Below are positions 7,959-16,445 of a stretch of 22,157 bases of DNA, piece after piece. Origin of the DNA: Terfezia claveryi (taxonomy: Eukaryota > Ascomycota > Pezizomycetes > Pezizales > Pezizaceae); assembly GCA_015179025.1 (NCBI GenBank), contig WHUX01000500.1, positions 1-22,157 of the forward strand. Direction: 5' to 3'. Each line of letters starts with the position of its first letter. The stretch's first letter is position 1. The notes under the pieces were generated by a model. It had not been told where the DNA came from. It searched no databases and worked only from the letters and a program-made list of their open reading frames with translations. Made by a program: the position numbers and the translations under genes.

Positions 7959-10898
7959 CTAATCATAAATCATATTCCATGTCTCTAAGTCTATTCTATT
8001 ATTTACCAACCAACTTTCCCCCGGCTCTAATGGTATCAAATGCGCAATCCCTTCTATTTGTAATATCTTAACTATAACCCCTTCCCCACTCATCGGCAAT
8101 CCAACGCGAACCATCCCTTCCATGCCCTGCACAGCATTCAACCCAATGCATTGAAGCAGATTCACATGCGCCAACCGGTGTACCATTCTTGCTATAGTTA
8201 TTACTTTGAACAATGCATTGATTCGTCCTGGTATTCGACCATTCAGCGTCCCTACTGGTGCCTCATCCAATGCACGCTGTCTCCTTACCCATATCCAATC
8301 ATATCTTTCCTTCCTGTGAAATTTCTCGGTGCATCTAGCATTATGCAAAATGAACCCTTCTCCACTGAATTTTGGCACTGGAATTTGAAGCACCCTATAT
8401 GAACGAATTTCCTGAACTAACAGCTCGGTAGGGTCGGAATCCATGCTTCTAACTTCCTGCCTTAAAAATGCTTGTGTTGTCAGCACCAGATCTGGCAAGC
8501 CAGTTACACGCTCCAGATCCTCGAGGCTGGATATTAATCCCAACTCAATTTTCCCCCACAACTTCAAGTAGACCTGTTTTCTGACACCTGGCGTCACATC
8601 TCCGTTTTGCCTAACCTGGTTCCATAGATTAAGTGTCAAGTCCTTCATAGTAAAAGTATGATCCCTCGTGTAGGTAGTAACTATCTGTAGTGTTGCATTA
8701 ACCCTATTACTTCGACGGTAAGCATCCTTAAGGCCTTTATGCATAGCTTAACTGATATTCGTAGAATATTGAGCTAGAGCCCCAAACTTCGGAATCTGTT
8801 CGGCATAATGGGAGATTAAATGGATTTTTGGGAAATTGAAGTGCGCCCCTTCTTGTAAAATCTCATTCACCAATTCCCGACGGTGCAAGGTATTTTCTTG
8901 ACGCATCCTAACCTTTTCTGACGCCCTGAGGTCTTCAACCAATGATCCCGCTTGTTCCTTCAACAAATCCTTATGTGCTTCTACAGCAGCCTTTCTTGTT
9001 TTCTTATCAGCACGGAACCTCAAGAACACAGCTTTAGTTTCATGAAACACATGCAAATATTCTTGTAAATAAGAAACTGTCTTATCCGTATGACTAGGAT
9101 ACTAAGTTATGAGATAGAAGTCAGTGATGCTACGTACGCAGTGAATTGCTCAGTTGAACTCCTGTACTTGACCTCCAGTGGGCTGTGGTTGGTTGGCCTT
9201 CTGACGCAACGCCGCAGTAAATGTTCCAAGAATGACTTTACCAAAGTTCCGCATTTCCTTTCCCGACCATTGTGAAACAACTCGGTATCCTTTGGTCGGA
9301 ACTGAAAATCCGGGGTAGGGAGGCAACCGATGCCAGACATAGTCAAATGCATTAATCCGCTCATAGTATTCTAGAAAACCTTGAATCCAATCCATTAAAT
9401 GATTTAACACTCCTAGGAGGATATTGTGCAAAACATCTGCTCGAACGAGCTCAGGCGGATTTATATTTGGGACTGACTACAAGGCGTTTTTGATGTTTTT
9501 AACGCCGTTTACTTTCAAACTGACAGCGTCGGAATCGTTGTACGCTGCGGCATAATTTTGATGTGAGTGAGCTGGATAACCACTTCCTGAATACTCACCA
9601 AGCTTCTCAGTCGGAATTGTGCAAGAAGGGCAGCGGTTGTTTGCAATACCATAGATTGTAGCATTTTCCATATGGTCAGTGAGTCAACAAAAGAGCTTAG
9701 GAAAGCATAAGCGTACGTTCCCATTAGCACAAACCATCTCGTAGCCTTTCTGACATCTCACGTCAGATAGCGGTTTTAGCAAATGCACCAAAACATCATG
9801 TATGGTTTGCAACGCCTGAATTTCCTGCGTTTCTACCGAATACCCAGGTATTTTGTTGATTCGTTTCGGGCCAATCGGTAGTAGTGCAATTGGTATCCAG
9901 GCATGCATCATATGTGTATTGCGTATGGAGCTTCTGATATTGCCTATACTCATATAAACAGGCCATAACTTTTTGTCTCCAGAGAAATTCGTTAGGTGAG
10001 TTTCATTTGATGCTAGTAAAATTGGAACAAGTGTCCCGCCTTCAGGTAGCAAAGCCTATCTGTTTCAGTTAGTTGGATATCCGATGTAGTACACACAAAT
10101 TGCTCACCTGAGTGTCTTCCCACAACTGTGCAGTATAGATCTCACTATATACCCTGTTCCCTTCATTGTCGTATTCTTGCCGCGGGCCCCAGGCCATCTC
10201 ACTGGCATAAACCTTTTGGCGTAGAAGGTACTTCACTGCTGCAATAATATTCCGATAATAAAAGGCTACCCCCTTGAGTAATGGGTAGTTCACTGTTCCT
10301 GAGTGCCAGGAAGGTTTATTTGCCGCTGCGTCGATAAGCTTATACATTGTATATGCTGACCGAAATTGAACCTCGTGCGTTGGATTGAGGCCTTTCAAGA
10401 GGTTATCCTTGAAAAACTGGTTGATCTTTGACTGTGAGGTCTTTGTAAAATTGAAGAAGCGTGCCAGTCGATAATCAATTGAGGTGCGGAATGGAGCAAA
10501 CAAATTGAAGTTTCGGTCTTCCTCCGGAAATACATGTGGACGTATTGGGTTGCCTGCACGTGGATAGGTGATTGCATCAATGTGCTGACTTCCCTCATCG
10601 GATTTTGGTTCAATACAAAAAGTTCGAGCCTCCCTATCAGATCCCTCGCTATGGCATGAATCAGAGTAGTAATCAACATCAGCAGATATAATATCTGTGA
10701 AATTGACTTCGTCTATATCATAATCTAAATTAGTAGTATCTTGGTGTTGGAGAACCGACGCTTTCGAGACGGTAGCAGTGGCCCATTAAGATCCTTCACG
10801 TTTTTTTCGGGATGAACCTTCTCCAGATGATTTGAATATACTCCAGCTGAAGTATAGAATCGTGGACACCATTGGCATAGGGTTTTGTATCTGTTCAT
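7959..10898 (-). pseudogene. Plavaka-type (CACTA superfamily) DNA transposase, inactivated by point mutations
   Basis: This is a cut-and-paste transposase of the Plavaka group common in fungi. ATG 10898 opens a C2H2 zinc finger (CQWC ... HLEKVH). A one-base shift near 10800-10810 (A7 run) leads to the main frame with FAPFRTSIDYRLARFF and GNRVYSEIYTAQLWEDTQ. A 52-nt intron (10107-10056, donor GTGAGC, CTAAC branch, ATAG acceptor) joins in frame to LLPEGGT, NFSGDKKLWPVYMSIGNI, EMVCANGNVR, NNRCPSC, DVLHNILLGVLNHLMDW, QWSGKEMRNFGKVI, FLRFRADKKTRK, HFNFPKIHLISHYAEQIPKF and the C-terminal PLEPGESWLVNNRIDLETW, ending at 7959. After the intron the whole 2.1 kb stays in one frame. It is broken only by TGA 9686-9684, TAG 9479-9477 (Trp expected), TGA 9152-9150, TAG 9104-9102 (Gln expected) and TAA 8750-8748. 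Family named from conserved motifs recalled, not searched. Terminal inverted repeats were not found. Confidence 0.85.
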
Positions 10899-11470
10899 TT
10901 TGAAACGTCATGGAGGTTGTAAAATGTTGTAAGAGACAGATTTGTGGTGTAATATTTTCATTAACAGAATCTCAGGGAATAAGCTTCGTAAGTGCCAAGG
11001 CTCCGATTGCACTGAATAAAGGATCCTATCCGACGTGATGCGTTGGATTTTGCCAAGATCGACTGCGCACGATATCCTTGGCCCCACCCCCCTTCCTAAT
11101 CTTCTCTCTACTTACTTTCTTCCTTCTACCCACACCAAATACACAACCTTCGCATCCTTCCTTACTTCCCTCTACCATGGAGACTGCCCTCTACCTCTGG
11201 AGTCGGGAGAGCTCTTACCTTCATCTTGTTGCGTCTAAATTCAACGCCGCGATCAGCCAACTGAAGCCACTGCGATCACGCTGGCAAGAACAACAAGATG
11301 AGGCTGGGGTGCTTCCTATCCTTGGTTAAGGTCCTATCTATGACCCTCACTTCAACCATGCCACTTCTTTGCCGAGTTCAGGGCTGCCCAAGGCAATACT
11401 TCACTGGATACAAGTTCCGACTTATTGGATACAAGTTCCGACTTACTAGTTGGAACACTCTCATAGTTTA
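10899..11470. other. No recognisable gene; upstream region of the transposase
   Basis: The two short plus-strand frames at 11035-11329 are Pro/Ser/Leu-rich, overlap each other and resemble nothing known. An exact 20-bp tandem pair, TGGATACAAGTTCCGACTTA, sits at 11405-11424 and 11425-11444. Neither end of the transposon could be placed. Confidence 0.5.
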
Positions 11471-12367
11471 TTATGTTTGCTCTCCCCCTTTAATAAAACT
11501 ACAATTTCCAACCTGAACAAAAGAATCACTTCCTGCATGAACCTTGATATTGACTCTTCCATCGCCCAAATCATCAATCCTTTCCTCCCTCATTCTTCCT
11601 CTCTGACTACGTTTCCATAGACGTTCGCAACGGGCATGCCGTTGTCTTAGCCGTTGTCTTATCCGCTGCCTCTGATTTGACTTTGCAGATTGAGGAGAAG
11701 CTAGATTTGGAGGAGCTACTGGAGTTAGGGGATGCATTGGGGTGGCGGAGGCACGGGAGGGGTTGGAAATAGGACTGCGAGTGGCATATTTTCTTGGTTC
11801 TCTAATTCATTGCTAGTTATAGATAATCCGACTCTAAACGTTTCTTTGCTCACTTACCATGTGGTGATGGCGACGTGGGTGGTACTTCCATATCCTCCTC
11901 CATATCCTCAATATCGGTAGTTAATTCCAATACACTTTGGAGAGGAGCTATCCGCTTACGCCGGCTTCATGTTCTATATAATGTCTTCGTTGGGTCTTCA
12001 TTAATACTAAGAAAATATTAGCTAGGACTAAGACTCTCGCTCCAATTATGGGAGGGCTCTCGCTCCAATTATGGGAGAGCTCTCGCTCCAATGGGAGGTC
12101 TCTCACTCCAATGGGAGGACTCTCACTCTAATGGGAGGGCTCTCACTCCAAAGGGGTCTCCTAAGGGGGGCTCTCAACCAAAAGGGGGCTTTCTCAACCA
12201 AAGGGGGCTTTCTCAACCAAAGGGGGGCTTTCTCAACCAAAGGGGGCTTTCTCAACCAAAGGGGGTTTCTTTGCTAAGCTAAGTAGGACATACCTATTAG
12301 TACTATCTTTTGGAGATAGCTCTGGTGGTGGGAACATCAGTTTCTGGCGAGGTTGACGTGAAGGCAT
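11471..12367 (-). CDS. Unrecognised three-exon gene, basic and Pro/Ser-rich product
   Basis: I do not recognise this gene. Model: exon 1 12367-12294 (begins MPSRQPRQKLMFPPPELS), intron 1 12293-11974 (GTATGT donor, TATAG acceptor, carries the minisatellites), exon 2 11973-11858 (SRRKRIAPLQSVLELTT, then acidic DIEDMEEDMEVPP), intron 2 11857-11800 (GTAAGT donor, TAACTAGC branch region, GAG acceptor), exon 3 11799-11471 (PRKYATRSPISNPSRAS, Pro-rich stretch, Arg-rich RQRIRQRLRQRHARCERLWK, then VNIKVHAGSDSFVQVGN and stop TAA). Both introns join the frames correctly, which is strong support. One in-frame TGA (11969-11967, CGA expected) lies at the start of exon 2, so the copy may be dead. A TATAAA at 12446-12441 lies about 75 bp upstream. 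The basic helix-like segment could bind nucleic acid; that is inference. Confidence 0.5.
12033..12152. repeat. Minisatellite 1, about 20-23 bp unit, 5-6 copies
   Basis: Units follow the pattern GGGCTCTCGCTCCAATTATG or the shorter GGTCTCTCACTCCAATGGGA. It lies wholly in intron 1 of the minus-strand gene, so the short plus-strand ORFs across it are repeat artefacts. Confidence 0.85.
12165..12270. repeat. Minisatellite 2, GGGGGCTTTCTCAACCAAA, about five copies
   Basis: A 19-20 bp unit varying mainly in G-run length (5 or 6 G). It follows minisatellite 1 directly and shares the CTCTC/CTTTCTC..CCAA skeleton, so the second array probably arose from the first. Confidence 0.9.
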
Positions 12368-12440
12368 AATGATAGTAGTGGCAGAATAGCTAATAGTCAA
12401 TAATAGCAATTAATGTATTGCGAATATTGAGGAGAATAGG

Positions 12441-12446
12441 TTTATA
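12441..12446 (-). promoter_or_regulatory. TATA box candidate for the minus-strand gene
   Basis: On the minus strand ACATATAAACC lies about 75 bp upstream of ATG 12367. The position is reasonable for a fungal promoter; no other evidence. Confidence 0.4.
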
Positions 12447-12575
12447 TGTATTAAGAGATTTGGGGGGGGGGCAAATCAAACCCGTATCAGTGCTATAGTC
12501 TCAATAGTCTCATACCTAATTGGGAAGGAATTGATGTGAGTGGCATGTACCACTAGGTATTACAAAGATCTACAA

Positions 12576-12627
12576 GACAACAGCATATTTAGCGCACTTA
12601 GATTCCAACTTAAGTGGTCGGATGACT
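12576..12627 (+). repeat. Extra diverged arm of the foldback repeat
   Basis: ACAACAG ... CACTTAGATTCCAACTTA ... GGATGACTTCTG matches, in order and spacing, the right arm at 12971-13030 (ACAACAG ... CACTCAGATTCCAACTTA ... GGAGGGCTTTTG). The rest of 12368-12803 holds no gene. Confidence 0.6.
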
Positions 12628-12803
12628 TCTGCAACAGGGGCTTGATACAGTGGCTCTAAATGAATTATTAATATTCGGTAGTAGTGCTATCACATACATA
12701 TGCAATGTCCTAGGTCTTTCTGACTTAGGAAATTTACTAGAAGGGGTACAAGCTGCTTTCTAAACAGGCTTAGATTTGGGATTGCACTACCAAATAACTT
12801 GAG

Positions 12804-13050
12804 TCTAGCACCTTTGTAAACGACTTGCAAAAGCCCTCCAACCTCGTAAGTTGGAATCTGCATGTATTGCATACTTTCTATTGTGCCGCGGTTATTTGTA
12901 TTTCACTGTTGTGCACTCTACTTCTGTTTACCATATGCTACGAAATACGGTAGTGTCACAACATCCACGCACAACAGAAAGTATGTAGTACACTCAGATT
13001 CCAACTTACAAGGTTGGAGGGCTTTTGAAAGTCGTTACACAGGTGCTAGA
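12804..13050. mobile_element. Foldback/MITE-like element with long inverted arms
   Basis: The left arm 12804-12886 and right arm 12969-13050 are reverse complements of each other with scattered mismatches: TCTAGCACCT at one end, AAAGCCCTCCAACC and GTAAGTTGGAATCT in the middle, ACTTTCTRTTGTGC at the inner end. The 82-bp centre has no ORF. With a third arm-like copy at 12576 this looks like a repeated non-autonomous element. Target-site duplications were not identified. Confidence 0.75.
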
Positions 13051-13240
13051 TATTAACACAAAGGTCATAGTCTTATGCAGGTCATAGTCTTATGCAGGCC
13101 ATAGATGGCTATGTGGATTGCCGACCGCTTGAAGCAAACATGTCCAATAATTAACATAAAGGTCATGGCCTTATGCAGGCCATACAGAACTGGAGTGACT
13201 GGCCATGTTGATTGCAGACCAAGCAAACATGGCCTACTCT
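13051..13240 (+). repeat. Tandemly repeated upstream module, about 99 bp, two copies
   Basis: Copy 1 (13051-13149) and copy 2 (13150-13240) share ATTAACAYAAAGGTCATRG, CTTATGCAGGCCATA, TGGATTGCCGACC (TTGATTGCAGACC in copy 2) and AAGCAAACATG. Copy 1 also holds an exact 17-bp tandem pair, GGTCATAGTCTTATGCA, at 13063-13079 and 13080-13096. It sits just upstream of the 13262 TATA-like box, so it may be a duplicated control region. Confidence 0.75.
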
Positions 13241-13261
13241 TATGTCCAACTTCGTAGAGTC

Positions 13262-13269
13262 CATAAATA
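13262..13269 (+). promoter_or_regulatory. TATA-like box for the 13467 gene
   Basis: CATAAATA lies about 140 bp before a 5'UTR intron and about 200 bp before the ATG. The 5'UTR intron that follows supports transcription from here. Confidence 0.45.
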
Positions 13270-13401
13270 CCCCCATAGATCCGTGAATCAATTATTCTCA
13301 TTAACTATTCACAATACTTCCCGCGATCACAACTTGAATACCTTCCCGCCATCACCGCTTCCCATTTCGTTAACACCTAATTAACTAACAACATAAATAA
13401 C

Positions 13402-13456
13402 GTAAGTACCTCTTAAAGCATAGTTTCTAATGGGGGTATCTAAAATTCCAACGTAG
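13402..13456 (+). other. Predicted 5'UTR intron (55 nt)
   Basis: GTAAGT donor at 13402, TTCTAATG branch-like site near 13425, acceptor CCAACGTAG ending at 13456. The ATG follows 10 bp later at 13467. The last 13 bases, AATTCCAACGTAG, are identical to the 3' end of the first predicted intron of the next gene. Confidence 0.55.
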
Positions 13457-13466
13457 TTCGTCTAAA

Positions 13467-14897
13467 TGCCATCCGCAGCGCAAGAAGTTAGCCAGGCAAA
13501 AGCACTATTGGGGTGGGGGAGCATGACCCCCGGTACTCCCAATGGAGGAACGGGGTCAAGGGGTGGGCACGGACTAATGAGATAATGGGGAAAAGGCAGG
13601 CTGGTAATGCCCTCTGGCATCAATTCAAAACCTATGCCCAGCAGGAGACTGGGCTGCCTGCATCCGGAATTGCCCTAATCCAAAATGGGGCAGTGGCCAT
13701 CAAAAGAGCAGCTGAGACTGCTCTCGATAAGATTTTGCAAGACGTGCTCAAAAAGGCCAGAGACACAGAGCGGGGGCACACATTAGCCCAAGTAGCAAAC
13801 CTGGCTGCTAATGCTCCAGATGTCCAGTTTGGGGGGGCCGACGCAACTGGTCGAAATGCAGAGGACAATGGTCAGGAGGGCTTCCGAAAGCCTGTAAGAC
13901 TATTCCTCATCGATCCAGCCCGCGGCAATGAGGTACAGGATAATGTTAGTAGGGAGTATAAATGGGATGAAGCTCCGAGCAACTGTGTTGCTATTTTGAG
14001 ATCGGCATCTCTTTTAGAGATTGTGGACAAGATCCGAGAAAGAATCCCAGCGGGAGGAAGGTGCGGGCTATCTATGGGGCACTAGAGAACCCAAGCCCAG
14101 GCAACGCAATCCCTCCTGCCACACGTCTGCAAACCGACGAAGAGGTGCAAGCCTTTTTAGAGCTAACCTCGTCAAAACCTGTTCGGGTACAAGTTATCCT
14201 TTATAGGGATCCAGCTTTGGTGCCTCCGGTTGCGGACAGTCCACCGGCAGACGATGGTGCATACTTCGAGGCTGACTTCCTTGATCCAGCAGAGGAGTAT
14301 ATGGACCCTGCGGAGGATTCCGACTCTTTGAGTCGAAATCTTGCCGGCTTTGCAAAGCGTACATTCCCTCGCACGCAGGAGGGATTCGAAGCGCGGAAGC
14401 TAAAGATCAGGATGCGGATTAAGAGGCAAAAGAGAGCTTTGCATGCAATGAAGAGGAAGGAGCAGGAAAAGTACCCAGCTGAGGAGATCTACAATTCCGA
14501 CTCTGAGGGGTGGAATATCCAGCAGGGACTGGATCCCCAACTGGAGAATGGCAGGGAAATGGTGCTAGCCAGGGGTCCGACCGCTGCCGGAATGACGGCT
14601 ATGCGAGCTATGCTGGAAGTGGATCCTGCAGCTCCCCCGGCGGATAGGAATACTCGCAGGGCGAGGCGACAGGCGGCACGTGATGAAGGAGTAAGGGTAG
14701 CCAATGAGGCATGGAGGGCTTTGGATAAGGTTGGTATGTGGAGGCAGGCACAGAGGTCTGTGCCAGGGTCTGTTCATTGGGATTTTTTTTTTGGGTGGTC
14801 ATTGGGATTTTTTTTTGGGTGGTCGTTGGGATTTTTTTGGGGGGTGGTTGTCGGGATTTTTTTGGGGGTGGATTTAGTTAGCAATTTGAGTTTTTAA
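13467..14897 (+). CDS. Unrecognised gene, first of the plus-strand pair (two apparent frameshifts)
   Basis: Unrecognised. ATG 13467 gives [18 protein letters not shown]; the main frame then continues [16 protein letters not shown] after a one-base shift in a G run (13511-13520). It proceeds through an Ala-rich helical stretch, [13 protein letters not shown] and [14 protein letters not shown] second one-base shift near 14052-14060 joins [42 protein letters not shown], an acidic segment with a [14 protein letters not shown] repeat, a basic helix ([20 protein letters not shown]), [12 protein letters not shown] and a second basic helix [18 protein letters not shown]. The last ~35 codons come from a G/T satellite and are probably not native. 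The two segments around the second shift look like one alpha/beta domain split by the indel. GTG would be the only start of the longest frame, so ATG 13467 with the shift is preferred. AATAAA follows at 14896. Confidence 0.55.
14775..14871 (+). repeat. G/T-rich satellite, about 24-28 bp unit, four copies
   Basis: Units CATTGGGATTTTTTTTTTGG, then GTGGT, repeat with decreasing T-run and increasing G-run lengths (starts near 14775, 14800, 14824 and 14852). It overlaps the 3' end of the open frame. Confidence 0.85.
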
Positions 14898-14901
14898 TAA
14901 A
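14896..14901 (+). terminator. AATAAA polyadenylation signal candidate
   Basis: It overlaps the stop region of the 13467 gene and lies 66 bp before the ATG of the next gene. Confidence 0.4.
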
Positions 14902-14966
14902 GGCATTGAACGCTGTGCATTGGAATTTTACCCTTCCAAACCTTCTGTGCGAGTCTTTCCTCTACA

Positions 14967-16445
14967 ATGGTTCGAAAATCATCCTCTCAACAAGCCCCTC
15001 TGCCAGCAGGGCAGGCAAGCCGTAAACGCAAGGCCTCCCAAGCAATAGCTCCTGGTATTGGACCACGGCCAAGAATTGAAACTGGGGTTGCATACAGGAA
15101 TGAAATCTTGTTCGATGAAGAGGAATGTGGATTGTAATATTTTGGCTACATTGTAAGCTAATTCCAACGTAGGATAACGGAAATGAATCCTCGTCCGATT
15201 CCTCGTCCGATTCAGACGAGGAAACACTCGTTGATGCTGCTGTGCTCGCGCCAGGCGTTGGAAAAGGCACGCGAGCATTTTCGGCGATTCCCAGTGTTTT
15301 GCAACCCTTTGCCAGCACCACAAAAAAGATTGTGACAAAATACACATTATACAGGAAACCACTGTTAACACCCGGGGAAATACTCCTGCTGATACAGCAT
15401 GCTTGGTCCAAGGCCCAAACGGAGCCACGCTATGTGGAACGAGTAAAGGAGGTGGATACCTTTGTATAGTACCAAATCCGTTTTGCTGCGTCGGCTTGCT
15501 AATTGGAAACAGCTCAAAGCTGTACAATCCCGAACAAGATCACATCTTATATTTGAATGTCGAGCCAGCATCACGAGGGTGTATGATATTGGCCGGTTAC
15601 CAAAGGAAAGCATGAAGACCCAGGTTGAGTACTTGCTAGATGGGGATCGATTCATCTGTAGGCAAAGCAGTCGCAGCGTAAGTTGATGGAGTTGCAGATC
15701 CCAGTACGAGTAGCCTTATAGTCCAAGATCCAACGCTAATAGTCGGAAAGGAACTCAAGGGTCGCTTCCGCGCCGAGGAGATCGTTGCGATTATATATCA
15801 GCGTATTTCCAGGGCTCAAAAATGCAGGGGAATAGGGACCCAGATTTCCTAAATAAGATAAATGGTGTCTTCATATGCTTTGTGGCATCAGCCATGCGTC
15901 ATAGTTTGAAGGCATGGAGGAAGGGCGAGATTGCTCCGGTGATGCAGGAGTTTAAATATGAGACTGCCTGGTGTAAGTTGTGCATGACCTATAATGAGGG
16001 GCGAAAGTACTCACTGCATTGGAAAATGACTAACGTGAAACAGGCACATATGAGAGACTCAAGAATACATGGGAGATACATCCAAAAGTAATACAGGAGC
16101 TTATTGTGAATAACATCAAGGCTGACCTGGCACGTCGAATTGCAGCTCAAGTAAGGATTTTGGAACGAGAACCCGTTGACGCACCACAGGTCGAAGATGA
16201 AGCCAAATATGAGGCAGAATTGAGAAAGGAGCTAGAGCACTCGTACGACAGATTGAATGTGCCAGCACACAAACGCCGTCGTGAAGGGAGCCAATTGAGA
16301 GATTCTTCCTAGAGTTGGCAGGGCCATTGGACCCGATTGTTGATGATGAACTGGAGGAGAGTGGAGATATAGACGAAGAGGGTGGAGATTTGACAGCGGG
16401 AGCGGGGATTTGGACATTAATTTCGACGGAGCGGATACGGAGTAA
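14967..16445 (+). CDS. DUF6532-like multi-exon gene, second of the plus-strand pair
   Basis: Model: exon 1 from ATG 14967 (MVRKSSSQQAPLPAGQ, basic RKRKAS, acidic end); intron 15134-15172 (GTAATA donor, GCTAAT branch), where the frames disagree by one base; exon 2 to 15463 (Ser/Asp-rich ESSSDSSSDSDEE, then KKIVTKYTLYRKPLLTPGE); intron 15464-15512 (GTATAG, CTAAT, AACAG; joins in frame); exon 3 to 15657 (TRSHLIFECRASITRVYDIG); intron 15658-15721 (joins in frame, weak donor); exon 4 to 15972 (GRFRAEEIVAIIYQRISRA, one-base shift in an A run near 15820, then INGVFICFVASAMRHSLKAW); intron 15973-16043 (71 nt, GTAAGT, GACTAACG, CAG; in frame); exon 5 (YERLKNTWEI, NIKADLARRIAAQ) with two more one-base shifts near 16285 and 16390 to an acidic tail ending at TAA 16443-16445. 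The RSxLxxxCR..., ALVATA-like core and Tyr-rich end recall fungal DUF6532 proteins, of unknown function. Named from motif memory. Confidence 0.55.

Noticed and set aside
7388..7988. Overlapping plus-strand ORFs of 110-138 codons
   Set aside because: Low-complexity His/Pro/Cys-rich readings of diverged LTR repeats, overlapping in three frames.
12071..12282. Two plus-strand ORFs (63-68 codons)
   Set aside because: Both are translations of the minisatellites, which lie in an intron of the opposite strand.
14979..15527. Minus-strand ORF of 182 codons
   Set aside because: It is antisense to the DUF6532-like exons, which are supported by in-frame introns; no motif.
15678..15697. GTAAGT...GCAG as an intron
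   Set aside because: Only 20 nt, too short to splice, and it does not restore the frame; a 64-nt intron 15658-15721 fits better.
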